DNA of 64,000 nt from Spinellus fusiger (lineage: Eukaryota > Mucoromycota > Mucoromycetes > Mucorales > Phycomycetaceae), in contig JALLLS010000011.1 in assembly GCA_025094145.1 (NCBI GenBank), positions 62,001 through 126,000 of the forward strand, in the 5' to 3' direction. A program made the translations under genes and the position numbers. Below, in pieces: positions 11,963 through 24,261 of the stretch; the first letter of the stretch is position 1; each line of letters starts with the position of its first letter. Under the pieces are notes generated by a model that saw nothing but the letters and a program-made list of their open reading frames with translations, was not told the origin of the DNA and searched no databases.

Positions 11963-13087
11963 GTAAATAATATCCTTTCCTCTCTCTACTGTTAGTGGAA
12001 TGTTGCGTAATGTGTGCCTCAGTCATCAAGCCATACTCACACAACATATGAGTGCTGCTAGGGCGTCTTATGGACTCGGATAAAATATAAGAATAAACAC
12101 ACGATTACAAATACAAACACAAGTACAAGTACAGAGATGTAAGTATTAAGGCATAAGGTTATATCATCATGGAACTATAAAAAAGTATATCTTTTAATAG
12201 AACACTTGTCAAAGGTCTTCTTATTGTTCTTTGGATGACCGCATAACACAGTAACAAGAATAGATCTTTGTTTACTGTTGAAACCCATCTTAGCGACTAG
12301 CTTCACTGTAAAATATTCCAACTCAAGTACCACTGGATTTTATTCTTATTATTACTATTCTTATTATTACTATTCTTATTATTACTATGGATATGGATAT
12401 ACTTTTATATATTCCTATAGATACGTTTTATTTCTATTGGTTTTTATTATCTAATGACAGTGGTGGTGATAGACTATTAATAATAACACCGTCATTAGCA
12501 ACAATACCACCACTAACAACAATACCACCACTAATAATATCACATTCAAAAATAGAATTTATATTAATAAAACACAATTCATTTCTCATACAACAGGCCA
12601 CTCATTTATTTTTATTTTGGTAAGGAAGAAATCTCCACTTTTTTTTCTTTCTTCTTTCTACCCAGCTTGGTGTTTCCATCTATTTCCGTTTCAAGTAAGT
12701 ATGCCGTCACAATGCTGTACAAGAGACACAAGCCTACTGAATGCTGTCTCTGATTTCCTCTGATCTGTTCTGATTTCCTCCTCTTCCTATGCATAGCAAA
12801 GGCTTGGCTTGGCTTAGAGAAGTACTTGAACTTGAGCATGAGCTTGATATGTTTCATTTTGTTAACACTCCGGCACTTTATACTGTAGCGTTAGACACGG
12901 GATAGCGCGCCTTAAATAGCAGTAGATGATAGACTAAACCATCGTATTAGGCAAGAAGTGAGTGGTAATAGAGAGATATAAAACAAGATGAAAATAACAA
13001 CAGACTTATCTTTACTCTTCTTTCTCTGCTTTTATATATCTTTTTCTCTCTTTTACTCTTTTTATAACTCTTTTGCTCTTTTGCTCT

Positions 13088-14728
13088 ATGCACCTCTCTA
13101 CTTCTATAGTACTTCTTCTGGGGGTAGTTGCCTTGGCGGAGGCTTCTTCTACCATGGAAGAGACTCCATCTGTGCTACGAATGCCGCTCATCCGTAGTCC
13201 ACGCACCACCGACATATTAACATCAGAAAGGCGCAAAAGAAGCATGTTGAGCAAAAGAGACCCACTACAATCCACTCTATACAACGACGATGGATCTCAA
13301 TACTTGGTTCAGATCGGTGTAGGGTCTCCTGCACAGACATTTACAGTGACCCTCGACACTGGCAGGTAAATGAATTTATATATTGATACATTGATACCTG
13401 CAAATGCGGGGGGCATCGGCTTAAAGGGCTGGTACCATTCAATAAAGTGTGCTATTATAGTATAAACTCCGGTGACTAACCGACACATCTATTCTTACAG
13501 TGCTGATCTTTGGGTTCCCTCTACTCAATGTCCTGCCCAGGTGTGTCCCTACACTCGCTTCGATAGCACAACCTCCTCCACCTTCACTCCCACCAACCAA
13601 TCCTTCTCCATCACTTATGGCATTGGCAATGTCAATGGTACCTATGCTACGGATACCATCCATTTAGCAGGTGGAGCCGTCTCCAACCAGCAATTTGGTC
13701 TAGCCTCTACTTCTCAGAATATCCTCACTAACCCTACAACGGTCGGTTCTAATGGAGGGGGAAGTGCTCCTCCTAAAGACAGTGGACCCAATGCAGTCGT
13801 GGGCAATGGCATTCTCGGGATGGGATTCCCCCAGCTTACGACAGCTGCCAACAGTGGAGGAAACCCTTATTATCCAGTCATCTTCAACATGGTGGATCAG
13901 AAGATTATCAGCAACCCCATCTTCTCCATCTACATGAACAGAGCAGATGCGAGTGGATGGGCAGGCGAAATCATTCTTGGTGGAGTGGATAGCAGTAAAT
14001 ACAGTGGAGACATTGTCTATCTTCCAGTAGCCTTTCTTGCACCTTCTAGTTCCTCTGGTTCTTCTTCTTCTTCTAATCAAATTCTGAACAATTACAAGGG
14101 CTACTATTACTGGATGGTGTTTGGCCAAGGTCTTTCTGTCACCAACAATGGTGTCACTACCAACTTCAATTTGCCTTCTGTTGGAGCCTTTATTATTGAC
14201 ACCGGCACCACCCTCACCTACTTGCCTCAGAACATGGCCAACTCGATTGTGAATGCTGTGGCCGGCAGCAATGGATTCAAGCTGGACACATCCTCCTCCA
14301 CCTACCTAGTAGACTGTAATGCTGTACAATCCAAGGCTACTATCCAACTCCGCATGTCACCCAGTAGCAAAGGCACTTCTAGTCCAGTCATACTCTCAGT
14401 TCCCGCCTCCAACCTTATTATTCCTTTGGATGCTGCTACTGCAGACAAGGCCTCTGTCTGTATCTTTGGCATTGCACCAGCAAACTCGGGTGGAGTCAGT
14501 CTATCCTCCCAAATGTACTTGATTGGTGACTCTGTGCTTAGAAGTGCTTACTTGGCATTCGATATGGGAGGAAAGCGCATTGGATTTGCTGCTGCCAATG
14601 GTGTGGGTGGCAGTGTCACTACGAATGGAACTATTCCACAATCTCAAAACAATGCCAATGGCATGTCTCCCTCTCTCTCCTTCCCTGCACTAGTGATATT
14701 TATATTTGCAGCAATAACGTACTTGTAA
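13088..14728 (+). CDS. Secreted GPI-type aspartyl protease, pepsin/yapsin family (2 exons, 501 aa)
   Basis: An A1-family aspartic endopeptidase, probably at the cell surface. Exons: 13088-13365 and 13501-14728; the intron splits the first active-site codon run, DTG at the end of exon 1 and SADLW in exon 2. Residues 1-20 are a signal peptide (MHLSTSIVLLLGVVALAEA). A propeptide with dibasic sites (ERRKRS, SKRD) follows, as in zymogens processed by kexin. The first catalytic Asp is in LDTGSADLWV, the flap Tyr in ITYGIGNVNG, the second catalytic Asp in IIDTGTTLTYLP. Two Cys pairs are visible. The C-terminus ends in a hydrophobic tail (LSFPALVIFIFAAITYL) after an Asn/Gly/Ser segment, the layout of a GPI-anchor signal, hence yapsin-like rather than a free secreted pepsin. 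An upstream TTG in the same frame was rejected in favour of the ATG that starts the signal peptide. Confidence 0.92.
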
Positions 14729-15462
14729 TTCTGTTCTTTTTCCTGTACTATAGCTTTTCCAGCCGTCTTTTTTTATTATTTTATTCTTCTTTTTCCTTGT
14801 ATACATAAAAATGTAGGGTGTTTACTGTAAATGATCTTATTGTAAATCCATTCACTGTTTTATTTGTTCTTTGCTTCTTCTTTGCTTGTTCTTTCTATTC
14901 AACAAAAGAACATGTACGTCATTCCATCTCAAGAATAGGGTTTCTTTGGATTGATAAAGAGTTAAATAAACCTTAGTTCATGGGTTAAGCTTTTATTGTG
15001 CGATGTTGTTTTAGTCTCGTTTTTTAATTACTATATTATTTTCTTCTTCTTCTACTAAACACACCCTCCACTTGTCTAGTTTAGCACTCCTTGATAAGTG
15101 AGACAGGTTTAATAATGAAGTATGTACTCTTCATACTATAGAGATGGATCTGATGGATCTGATCACCTGTAGTAATTTGTGAATGTTTCTTTTTAAACCA
15201 GCATCAATACAAGTATATTTCAAGGCAATGTCGTTGATAATACTATCATTTCTACTGATCATCACACACATCAAATATCTCATTTAAATGTCAGTGCAAT
15301 TGAGCTGATATTGATATTAGTCATCCCAATTGGTACCAATGTTCACCGTCAATAGCAAACAGTAATTCTCTGTACGAATGCAAACAATTGAAAATACACA
15401 AAATAAAATTCTCCATTTATTCATACCAATTTCAGTCTTTCTTCTTGTTATTTCTTGATAGC
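14729..15462. other. Intergenic AT-rich DNA
   Basis: 3' region of the protease gene and promoter of the dehydrogenase. Pyrimidine-rich runs and a short AATAAA-like motif near 14965 are present; no ORF or repeat of note. Confidence 0.5.
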
Positions 15463-16666
15463 ATGAACATCGAGACATTGTTTAGTGTGAGTGGTAAGGT
15501 TGTTCTTGTTACAGGAGGATCCCGTGGCATTGGTGAGATGATTGCCACTGTAAGTACAAAAATAGTGGACAAAGTCAATAAGCCTAAGCTATTTTTATCA
15601 CTCTTATCAAGGGATATGTCCAAGGAGGTGCCAAGGTGTATATCAGCAGTCGCTCTGTCAAGGCATGCGAAGAGGTATGTGATTCTGTTTGCTACGGACA
15701 ATCCGCTTTATAGATAGATAGATAGATAGATAGACAGATCAGGGAAGGTATCTTAGGGCTTCTCTCTATTGAAGGTATCAGCCAAACTGAGTGCAATGGG
15801 TCCTGGCCAATGTATTTCTCTTCCTGCAGACCTCCAAAACATGGAAGATGTTACATCTCTTGTTGCTGAATTAATCAAGCGAGAGAAACGTAAGTAGAAC
15901 ACCAAGCCAACTGTTCATCATGTTAATGTCATGACGACACAACCAGATCTTGATGTACTTGTCAACAATGCCGGGGCCACTTGGGGTGAATCCATTGATA
16001 CGTACCCCGACAGCGCCTTCCAGAAGATAATGAACCTTAATGTCACTCGTATCTTTAGTTTGACTCAGGCGTAAGTTATCATCTTTTCTTTTTTTCTTTT
16101 TCTTTCTTTTGAAATGAAAAAGGCAAGTCATTCACTCACAACTCTTCCTATAAAGATGTTTGTCTTTATTGAAATCCAATGCAACGGCTGAGAATCCATC
16201 TCGTGTCATTAACATTGGATCCATCAATGGTGAAGCTGTAAGTCCACCAGAGGAAAACACGTTCTCACCCACTATAGATTCCTGGATTAGAGACCTATGC
16301 CTATAGTTCCTCCAAGGCCGCTGTTCATCATTTGACCCGTCATTTGGCAGCAAGATTAGGCAGAGAACATATCTTAGTAAATGCCATTGCACCTGGTTCC
16401 TTCCCTTCAAAGATGATGGCTGCCACAATCAAGTCACATGGCAATGAGATTAAATCCGGTCTGCCTATTAGTCGTTTTGGCACACCCGAGGATATTGCTG
16501 GTAAGGAGAGAATAAAAAGTCGTTGCAATAGGAACTCATGAAAATACAATGGGTGGTGGTGTGGCTAGGTACATGTATCTATCTCTCTTCTCGAGCAGGC
16601 CAATACAACACTGGATCCACCATTGTTGTAGATGGCGGTTCTCTGGTGTCTAGATCCAAGATGTAG
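15463..16666 (+). CDS. Short-chain dehydrogenase/reductase (7 exons, 253 aa)
   Basis: A classical NAD(P)(H)-dependent SDR. Exons: 15463-15549, 15612-15674, 15775-15889, 15947-16070, 16156-16237, 16278-16500, 16599-16666; the sum is 762 nt in frame. The cofactor-binding glycine motif is TGGSRGIG (residues about 17-24). The NNAG motif lies in DVLVNNAGATWG, the catalytic Ser in VINIGSINGEA, and the YxxxK in YAYSSSKAAVHHLTRHLA. The C-terminal part has NAIAPGSFPSKM and the end TIVVDGG, as in 3-oxoacyl-ACP reductase/rhamnolipid-RhlG-like SDRs. The product is soluble with no targeting signal obvious. Substrate cannot be read from sequence. Six introns in a 760-nt coding region is dense compared with intronless FOL1 nearby. 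Confidence 0.9.
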
Positions 16667-17041
16667 AGACAGCCCATGATGCTGTTATAATAAGTGAATA
16701 AGTGAATAAATATATATTTATATATATGTATATATATAAAAAAACACATACCTCATAGGTCATCGTCTAGTCTGTTCAAGGACAGGTTGGAATAAGCTAC
16801 TTATCGCTTCAGCTATATCCTGTCCACAGTGTCCCTCCTATATTCGTTGGAACACTCAGACCAGCCAGAGCTTCATGAATTCCAGAGGTACAGGCATGAT
16901 ATTATTGAAAATTAGGAAGCCTCTTGCACTCAACATGCTGATGAGATGGAAAGACTTGGCAATGTTTCAGAAGAGATTGCTCTAGTATTTTTTAGATCGT
17001 CTATCATGACAAGTAGAAAAGGTATAAAAGCTAGCTATTCA
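16667..17041. other. Short intergenic region between convergent genes
   Basis: AT-rich; contains a TATATA/AAATA simple stretch near 16700-16745. No gene seen. Confidence 0.5.
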
Positions 17042-17395
17042 TTAGACATCAAAAGCTTTGCAAAATATACTTCTTACATTACCAAACACACCTTTTGTTT
17101 CTAAATTTTGAACATCTTCAATAGTATTAGAAAAAGATGTTTTTATAATAACAAGGTTGGCCCTAGTATCGACGTAATGAATGGTTTGCTTGCTGATGTC
17201 TTCAATAAACAAGTCGAAATATGAAATGTTATAGCAATCACAGTCTATCTCTTTAATGCCTCCTGCGTCTCTTAAACACCCATAGGATGACCCTACTACC
17301 CAATGCGTGAATAGCAACCATAAAACAATAGAAAATAAAGAGTCGTTTGGACATGATAAATACAAAAGACAACCCCATAAGTTTAAGAAAATCAT
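17042..17395 (-). CDS. Hypothetical small protein, possibly membrane or secreted (117 aa open frame)
   Basis: The frame begins 12 nt beyond the stop of the threonyl-tRNA synthetase, on the same strand. The first about 40 residues are hydrophobic (SIVLWLLFTHWVVGSSYG), then a polar domain rich in Ile/Asp/Asn with four Cys (CLRDAGGIKEIDCDCYN). An alternative spliced version is possible: an ATG at about 17354 reads MSKRLFIFYCFMVAIHALG, a better signal-peptide-like start, with a GTAGTA donor joining into the same polar domain. I do not recognise the family. It could be a small lineage-specific secreted protein or simply the synthetase 3' UTR. Confidence 0.3.
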   Translation of the reverse strand: MIFLNLWGCLLYLSCPNDSLFSIVLWLLFTHWVVGSSYGCLRDAGGIKEIDCDCYNISYFDLFIEDISKQTIHYVDTRANLVIIKTSFSNTIEDVQNLETKGVFGNVRSIFCKAFDV

Positions 17396-17406
17396 CTGAT
17401 GCTTTC

Positions 17407-19107
17407 TTATTCGTATTGCTCAGTAAGAGTATTAAACATTGTTCGTACTTGTTCTACACTCATAGCACCCAGCACCTTTCCTTCACGCGTACGCACATTC
17501 ACAGTGGCTGAATCCATTTCCTGTTGGCCCACCACCAAGATAAAGTTGTATCTCTCCAATTGAGCTTGTCGAATCAATTTACCAAATCGATCACGCGAAG
17601 AACCCTTTGCATCCACATAATATCGCTCTTGTGAGCCGTCTTTATCTACAGAAAGAGCAGCAGCCACTGACTTTGCATAGTCTGCAAATGGTGCGGCCAC
17701 AGGAATCACTGCACATTGGCGGGGACTAAGCCAGAGTGGCCATTTGCCCTGGGTATGTTCAATAAGAATGGCCATCATGCGCTCAATAGAACCAAGAATA
17801 GCACGATGTACAATCACAGGTGTCTGTGTCTGATCGTTCTCATCGACATAGTTGAGTTGGAAGCGTTGGGGAAGCTGGAAATCGAGTTGGATGGTGGCTG
17901 TCTGATGAGACTTCCCGCTAGAATCTTTCACCATAATATCAATCTTTGGACCATAGAAAGCACCATCGCCTGGCTTTATTGACCATGGGCGTTGAGTTGC
18001 CTCAAGGGCTTGCTTTAATGCATTCTCTGCATTGTCCCATTCTGCGATACTGCCAATGAAATTGGAATCAGGGCGTGTGGATAGAGTCAGATCATAGTGA
18101 GGGAACTTGAAGGCATTGTACACACGATCCACAAAGGATAAGCAAGAGGTGATTTCGGAACCAATCTGTTGCTCAGTACAAAAAATGTGGGCATCGTCTT
18201 GGTGGAATCGACGGACTCTTGTAAGACCACTCAGAGCACCTGAAGCTTCATTTCTAGACTTTAGAGTAAGACTTCTCCCTTTGTATTTATTTATTCTGTA
18301 GAGGTGGATCTCTATTTCCCTATCTACACATTTGAAACGAAGAAAAAAGAAAAAGAAAAAGGCTAGAAACTCATTTACCTATGAAGAGGACTAAAATCAG
18401 CCAAACGAATAGGAAGATCCCTATAAGACTTTGGTGTGCTGTCGAATACAAGGCAGTGACCAGGACAGTTCATAGGCTTCAAACCATACAAACCCTCCTC
18501 AGTTTCTTCGCTTGTTTCTTCTGCTTTTGTTGCATGATGACAGCCTTCCGATGGTTCTCTACCACTCTTGACCATGAACATATCCTCCATGTAATTTTGC
18601 CAATGACCACTCTTTTCCCATAAATCCTTCTTATAAATCAACGGTGTCATCACTTCCTCATAGCCATAGTTGACATATTCCTTTCTAAGAAAATTCTGTA
18701 GCTTGTGAACAATTCTTGTGCCGTGAGGAAGCATAAATATCGATCCAGGACTGTAGTGGTGAGTCATAAACAACGACTGTGCCTTTCCAATAGCGCGGTG
18801 GTCTAATTCATTGGTCTTGGAGATATCTTCCTTGTTGGTTTACTGACTGATTTGTGTTTCTACTGAAAAAACCAAAAAGAAAAAAAAAAGAAAAAAAACC
18901 TACCCTGCTGAACCTGGGGTGCTGGTGTGTTGGTTGCTTCTTTTTGGAGAGAGGGGAGGCTATGCAAATGTCTTGTCTGTAGAATAGACCGAGAATTCAC
19001 ACCTAAGAGTCATCAGAAACACTCTCTATTCTATCTTTTTCTATTTTACCCTGGATAAAACGACGGACAGGTGTTCTCCATAACTTTAAAGTGTGTTGTG
19101 CCAACAT
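17407..19107 (-). CDS. MST1: Threonyl-tRNA synthetase, mitochondrial type (4 exons, 483 aa)
   Basis: Charges tRNA-Thr in mitochondria. Exons: 19107-19050, 19002-18904, 18826-18379, 18253-17407. The N-terminus MLAQHTLKLWRTPVRRFIQ is a basic amphipathic leader. The TGS and editing domains of cytosolic ThrRS are absent, so the length matches yeast Mst1-like enzymes. Catalytic core: DHRAIGKAQSLFM, motif 1 region YGYEEVMTP, the zinc-ligand segment GLKPMNCPGH, motif 2 RVRRFHQDDAHIFC, and motif 3 HRAILGSIERMMAI. The C-terminal 110 residues are the anticodon-binding domain (LWLSPRQCAVIPVA, YNFILVVGQQE). The exon 3 acceptor is the weakest junction: an in-frame stop upstream forces an AAG acceptor at 18827 without a strong pyrimidine tract. 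Cytosolic ThrRS is not in this window. Confidence 0.9.
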
Positions 19108-21047
19108 AGTGTGTTGGTAGTGCACAAAACTTAAGACAAAGGAGAACAAGAAAGAAAAGAGAAAATGGTCACTTATAAACAGTCACGACTGGGATAAATG
19201 TCAGCGCACTCATTGGAATAGAGACAATGATCTGTAGTGATTCTTTTCTGGTAGAGTGAACAGATCTTTTGTTTATAAAGTGCTATGAGTGCTTTGTCTT
19301 TCATTAAGATTATCTTATTTCTGATAAAAATAATAATAAAAGATTGACATTTAAATATTAATATGAAATGAAAATACTATCGTTATCACTCGAATGATGA
19401 GACAATAGAGTGATTAAAAGACAGTTGTGTCTTTTCTCCTTATGATTCTTTACGTACCAAAAGCTATGGTTTGATCGTTTAGATATTAATATGTAATGAG
19501 CCTATTTTTAAAGATTCTGAAGCTATTAGACAGAATGACTGACATGCCATAAAAAGATTTACCAACTTGAATTATGAGAAGAGCAATCTTGGGCTTTTCT
19601 CTCTGATGAGTTGGTACTATTATTTATCGATTCATTTCTCAAACATCTACACCTTTGATAATAATACTATAAATACAAATCAAATGATTGTAAACTGTAT
19701 TATACCTGTGTCTATAACATTTCATTCAGCTTCTTTTTTTTTTAAAATAAATAAATAAAAAGAGAGAGAGTAGACGTTTCTCAGTCAAGGATCCTAAAGA
19801 TTATTTTTCCTTCCAATTGTCAGATAAATTCATAGTACACTTTCTATGGCTGAAATATCAGCTGTAGATTAGATAGCCATTATCTATTTTCTCGGCATAT
19901 TGAAATAAAAAGAACAATAATAAAACACATAACATAGTGTCTGGCTCTATAGTCTATTGTGAATCCTCCCAAAAGAAAAAGAAAAAGAAAAATAGTATTA
20001 TATATAAATATAATATTCTGTAAAACAGGCAATTCTCAAACTGATTAACTTATCAAAATGTTTCTTATATATCATTTCCAGAAACACTTTGTACTTTTTC
20101 AGAGAATAGATTCCACAGTCTATTTAGAGGATCTTTAGGATTTTTACTGATCTTTAGATCATGAACTACAAACTTATTTAAATAAAGAGCCTCTACAAAA
20201 GAATGTACAGCTGTTCATTCAGAACTTACGAGACTTTACAATCTTTATTTATTTTATGCATATGATTTTCTCTCTCTGGAAAATACAAAGTGTTTCTGGA
20301 AATAATATACAACCACTAATTAAGAAATATTTATGTGGATATTCTAGAAATGAAAAATAATAATAATAAATATGTTGTGTAAACTAGACTTGGTGATCAC
20401 TGGCTTGGTCTGTGGCACCAAGACGATTAGATAACGTATACTATTGCCCTGACCCCTGATGTGTAGAAAAAATAGGCTTTAAAATCCTCTTTTATATATG
20501 TATTGAATAAACATTAGGGGTTTTCCTACAGTATGTTCAGGAATTGAATTGAAGAAACATAGTCGCTCTGGCTCCATTATTAGATTTGTAGAAGAAAACT
20601 CCCTTTCAAGTATAGTATTATTGTGTTATTTTTGTATGTGTACCCGTCCCTGTCAAGGGCAGTATGGATGATCTAGACTCGTTATCGAGACACTCAGGAA
20701 GTCGGTATGTTACCTATTTGTACTAGTTCTTTCATTTATCTCTTTGTCGTGTCCAACTGTGCCATTAGCCCCTCGCCTTGCCCAGTATTACAGTTGAAAG
20801 ACGGAATTGCCTTTCTAGGAAATGTAGATCCGATGCTCTATTTTATTTAGTACAATGGATGAATGAAAACATTATATTTTTCCTTTGTAAGCATGGTGGA
20901 TAACTTGCATAAATATATGAACATACAAATGTATGAATATTTACTGATAATAGCTGTACTATGAATGGTATGACTATGCAATGAATATAAGCAAAATAAA
21001 GAGAAAATAAACTTTCTATATACTTTTGCTTAAAAACTAATAAATTA
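19108..21047. other. Gene-poor AT-rich region
   Basis: Mostly low-complexity A/T DNA with poly(A)/poly(T) tracts. The only gene-like signal is at 20664-20860: MDDLDSLSRHSGSR followed by a 53-nt GT..AG intron and PSPCPVLQLKDGIAFL, about 50 codons in all, with no family recognised. Nothing else is supported. Confidence 0.5.
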
Positions 21048-21824
21048 CACTATTTTCGGAAAGTATTCGCACAGCCTCAGATGAAAATTGCACACCTTTT
21101 TTTTTCTTTCACTTTTTACACAGTTTATATTTTACTTTTTGCACAATTTCATAAATATTTTTTGAACACTATTCGAAGTATTATTTCTATAACAATGAGA
21201 TTACAAATTTACTATGATGGACAGGGAAACGCTATTGAAAAAATTGAGCAATGAACCTATCTTGATGGATATAGATAAAGAATGTTTCCCCTTTCAAAAT
21301 ATCATAGATTACAGTACCTACTTGGACTTAAAACCACCTTAGAAGCCTCAGTCAAAACCCAAGGCCACCAAAGAAGCTATAACTTCATAACAGAAAAGTG
21401 TGACTTATCATTTAAGAAAGCACACTTTCATTAAGAGAATTAGTAGACTTATTGTAAGTCATAGCTATGGATATTTATTTCCTCCACCATACTTTCTTGA
21501 GCTTAATCCCATCGAGCAATTTTGGTCTGTTGTGAAGAGTAAGCTTAAAATAGAAAAGATATTGGAAAGTAAGACATTAGACATGAGGGTCACTGAAGCA
21601 TGTATCAATGTTCTCATCAGTGATTTCAAGGGATTTTATTACTACTCTTTGAAATATAAAACATGTTTAAGTAAAAATACCCTTTAATAAATTTCGCACA
21701 CTTTGTGCAAATTTTTTTTATGAAATTGTGCAAAAAGTAAAATATAAACTGTGTAAAAAGTGAAAGAAAAAAAAAGTTGTGCAATTTTCATCTGAGGCTG
21801 TGCGAATACTTTCCGAAAATAGTG
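21048..21824 (+). mobile_element. Tc1/mariner-like element with long TIRs, internally deleted (777 bp)
   Basis: Left end CACTATTTTCGGAAAGTATT and right end its complement; the inverted repeats extend over about 120 bp each (21048-21170 and 21708-21824). A TA lies just before the left end (21046-21047); the right flank reads AA, so the target duplication is decayed. Between the arms, the plus strand at 21400-21687 encodes a transposase C-terminal piece with the diagnostic LELNPIEQFWSVVKSKL motif (third catalytic acidic region of DDE_3). The N-terminal and first catalytic parts are missing, so the copy is non-autonomous. Its terminal sequence resembles that of the 101-bp MITE at 56201. Confidence 0.88.
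21400..21687 (+). pseudogene. Transposase fragment (DDE_3 C-terminal part)
   Basis: A 95-codon open stretch inside the 777-bp element. YFLELNPIEQFWSVVKSK is the end of the DDE superfamily catalytic domain. Only this third of the usual about 340 residues remains. Confidence 0.8.
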
Positions 21825-22338
21825 AACACTAATAATTTGATTAGCACATGGCATATTTGACTTTGAACAGAAGCTAAATATGTCTGACAAAGAGAAACTT
21901 AAATCAGACATGTATAGCCTTTGGTTTGGTTTTGAATCTATAAAGGTATTAAATCTTATTTCTTTAGTTTTTTTTTTAATATTTCTTATTGTACTCAAGT
22001 GCCTCATCACAATATAGATATTTATGATGATGTAAACAGACAGTGGGATTGTCAGAAGAAATGGAGCTGCCCTAAAGTGTATGATATAGAGCACTTGCCA
22101 AACTTGAATTCGGTTCATGTATTCATAAAAAGAAGCAATGGATGTTATGACTAGCCAACTTCCATGGAGTGTGGGTATATTGTGAATGTAAATAATGAAA
22201 AGAGAATAAAATAAAACAAATAGAGAATAGCCTGCTGCTAATCGACTGAAGAGTTACACGACTGAGTCCAGCAAGAAAGATAGATGTACTAGATGTATTC
22301 AGGATAGTCGATAAACCAATAGCAATAGTTGTAGCCAT
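21684..22338 (-). pseudogene. Possible decayed multi-pass membrane protein
   Basis: Two overlapping minus-strand frames give hydrophobic segments: LSTILNTSSTSIFLAGLSRV from an ATG at 22338, then APFLLTIPLSVYIIINIYIV after a frame change near 22140. A basic loop (TIRNIKKKTKEIRF) and a Ser/Phe-rich tail follow. The pattern resembles transmembrane helices with loops, but no family is recognised and the frames do not join cleanly by a normal intron. It could be chance AT-rich hydrophobic coding. Confidence 0.2.
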
Positions 22339-24261
22339 TGACTTTTTTTAGAGACCTGAGATGGGCCTATAAGTAAGATGCATTATATCTTATAGTCTGA
22401 GGTGTGAACTTGGGTGATAAAGCTGAAATGTGATGGATAGAAATATTCTTAATGCTTTGAATAAGAAATACACTTTATGGCCTATTGTCTATTGGTACTA
22501 CTATGGATATAAACTATAGCAACTTTATAGTTTTAATAATGTTCAAAGTATTTTTGCAGTGCTTTTTGTGATATTCACTTATTGAGTCTGATCACTACCC
22601 CATGAAGGCGTTAGATATATTTAAAGATATAAATATACACCCATCTACACACATGAAAAGAAATCAATTAAAAACATTAAAGAAAATAATGAATACAAAT
22701 GAAAGAAGACTTGCAAGTTTAAATATTACAGTTATTCTTGCTGATCATTTTAATATACAACTATAGAAATTCAAGTTTTATTTGCTAATCACCAATAGTG
22801 TTGTTAAATAGACTTTTCATTTATTTTGTTTATATTTTATCCAAATCTTAAATAAAGGGACTGAGGATGACAGGACTTTATCCCAAAATTTAGACTACTT
22901 TTATTTAGTGAATAATTCAATTCTTTATATATTTCTCAATTACCATAGTTACACTATCGACCTTCCGTCTAGTAGCAGTAAGAGTACAAACGCTTGTTTG
23001 TACTTAGTTATGCTTCCTGTAGTTGAATCTACGCACAAGCCTCAGCCTACTTATTAGTAATATGCAGTTGATCCATGCTCCTTTTATTAGATAGGCCTTT
23101 GTGTTGACCTTGGATACAACACTCTATATTTTGTTTATGTTTATCTGTTTTGTTTTATTTTCGATCAGAAACAAAGGTAGTTTTATGACTTGGCTGCTTT
23201 TTCAGAACTATATTTGTCAGTCATATACGAAGTGTGTTTAAAATCTCTTAATGTGTAGCCATAGAAACTTTTTATTTCTATTTTCTACTTTATTTCCGTT
23301 TCGATATGATAAACAAACATCTGTGGTTTCTATATATTTATATGATTATATGACGCCTACCTTATGTAAATAGGGTTCATCTATTTATTTAGCATGTTTT
23401 AATCAGGTAAAATCCTGTCATTGAAACATTGACAATAGAATCAAGAGAGAAGTCAAAGTCAATATTATAAAATTTGTTACTAGAGCAACACAGTGTTTCA
23501 AATATCTGAGTCTTTTATTGGTGTTGGTTTCTACTGTTACAAATGAGGAGATATCTTGTCGCTTTGGACGCAATAGAGAGAAAAGTATTGCCCGTGCATT
23601 CTCTTGTAGAATGCTATTGAGTTGTTTTTCTTGTATTAGTAATACTTCGGTGACAGATACATATTACGAGTCTTCAAACGCATAGAATGATGTTTTGTGA
23701 AATACAACAACTATTTAATACAAACCTATTGTTATTGGTTTTTGGACAATATAAATGAATATTATTATTATTATTATTATTATTCCGTGTATATAATAAA
23801 TGCCCTTTATAGATTCCACCAGAGAATGTTAAGATATTTCTAAAAAACAAAAAAACAAAAAACAAAAAACAAAACAAAATTAAGACCAAGCTTATCTTGC
23901 TACGCTCTAATCACAATAGACAGTAGAGTTGACTAAGGTAGCTGCCACTCTCTCTCTCTCTTAGTGTCACTTTTTAATGAACAGTCTAACAGGAGATCTA
24001 CTTTTTGATCCACCCTATTGCAACTCTTCCAGTCCAATGAAAAGACTTTAAATCTTCTTTTCTGTCCACAGTCACGATCAGATCTCCTCCAGAAAATCAC
24101 CATCTCTGTTTTGATAAAGTCTGTGTTTAAATTTTATTACACCTAAAGCTAAATAGAAAAGCTCGTTTCATTCATCCACTGTTTGAGGCTCTTCCTTCCT
24201 TTCTTTTCCTTCTCCTTTTCTGTCTTATTTTATTACTCAAGAAACACTTGGTATAGTCACA
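22339..24261. other. Intergenic AT-rich region upstream of FOL1
   Basis: No gene is supported. An ATT trinucleotide run lies at about 23759-23783 and an AAAAAC-type run at about 23840-23880. The last 200 bp are pyrimidine-rich and probably hold the FOL1 promoter. Confidence 0.55.

Larger units (their letters stand above)
11243..13087. other. Intergenic microsatellite-rich stretch
   Basis: No gene is supported. It holds a CTGT tetranucleotide run (about 11525-11585), an ATAACTC heptamer array (about 11880-11962) and three copies of a 15-mer TTATTATTACTATTC-type repeat (about 12337-12386). A minus-strand open frame at 12612-12857 is Lys/Arg-rich and without recognisable domain. The segment just before 13088 is the pyrimidine-rich promoter/leader of the protease gene. 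Confidence 0.6.

Noticed and set aside
12612..12857. Small minus-strand protein gene
   Set aside because: Basic low-complexity frame, no splice support, no domain, lies in microsatellite-rich DNA.
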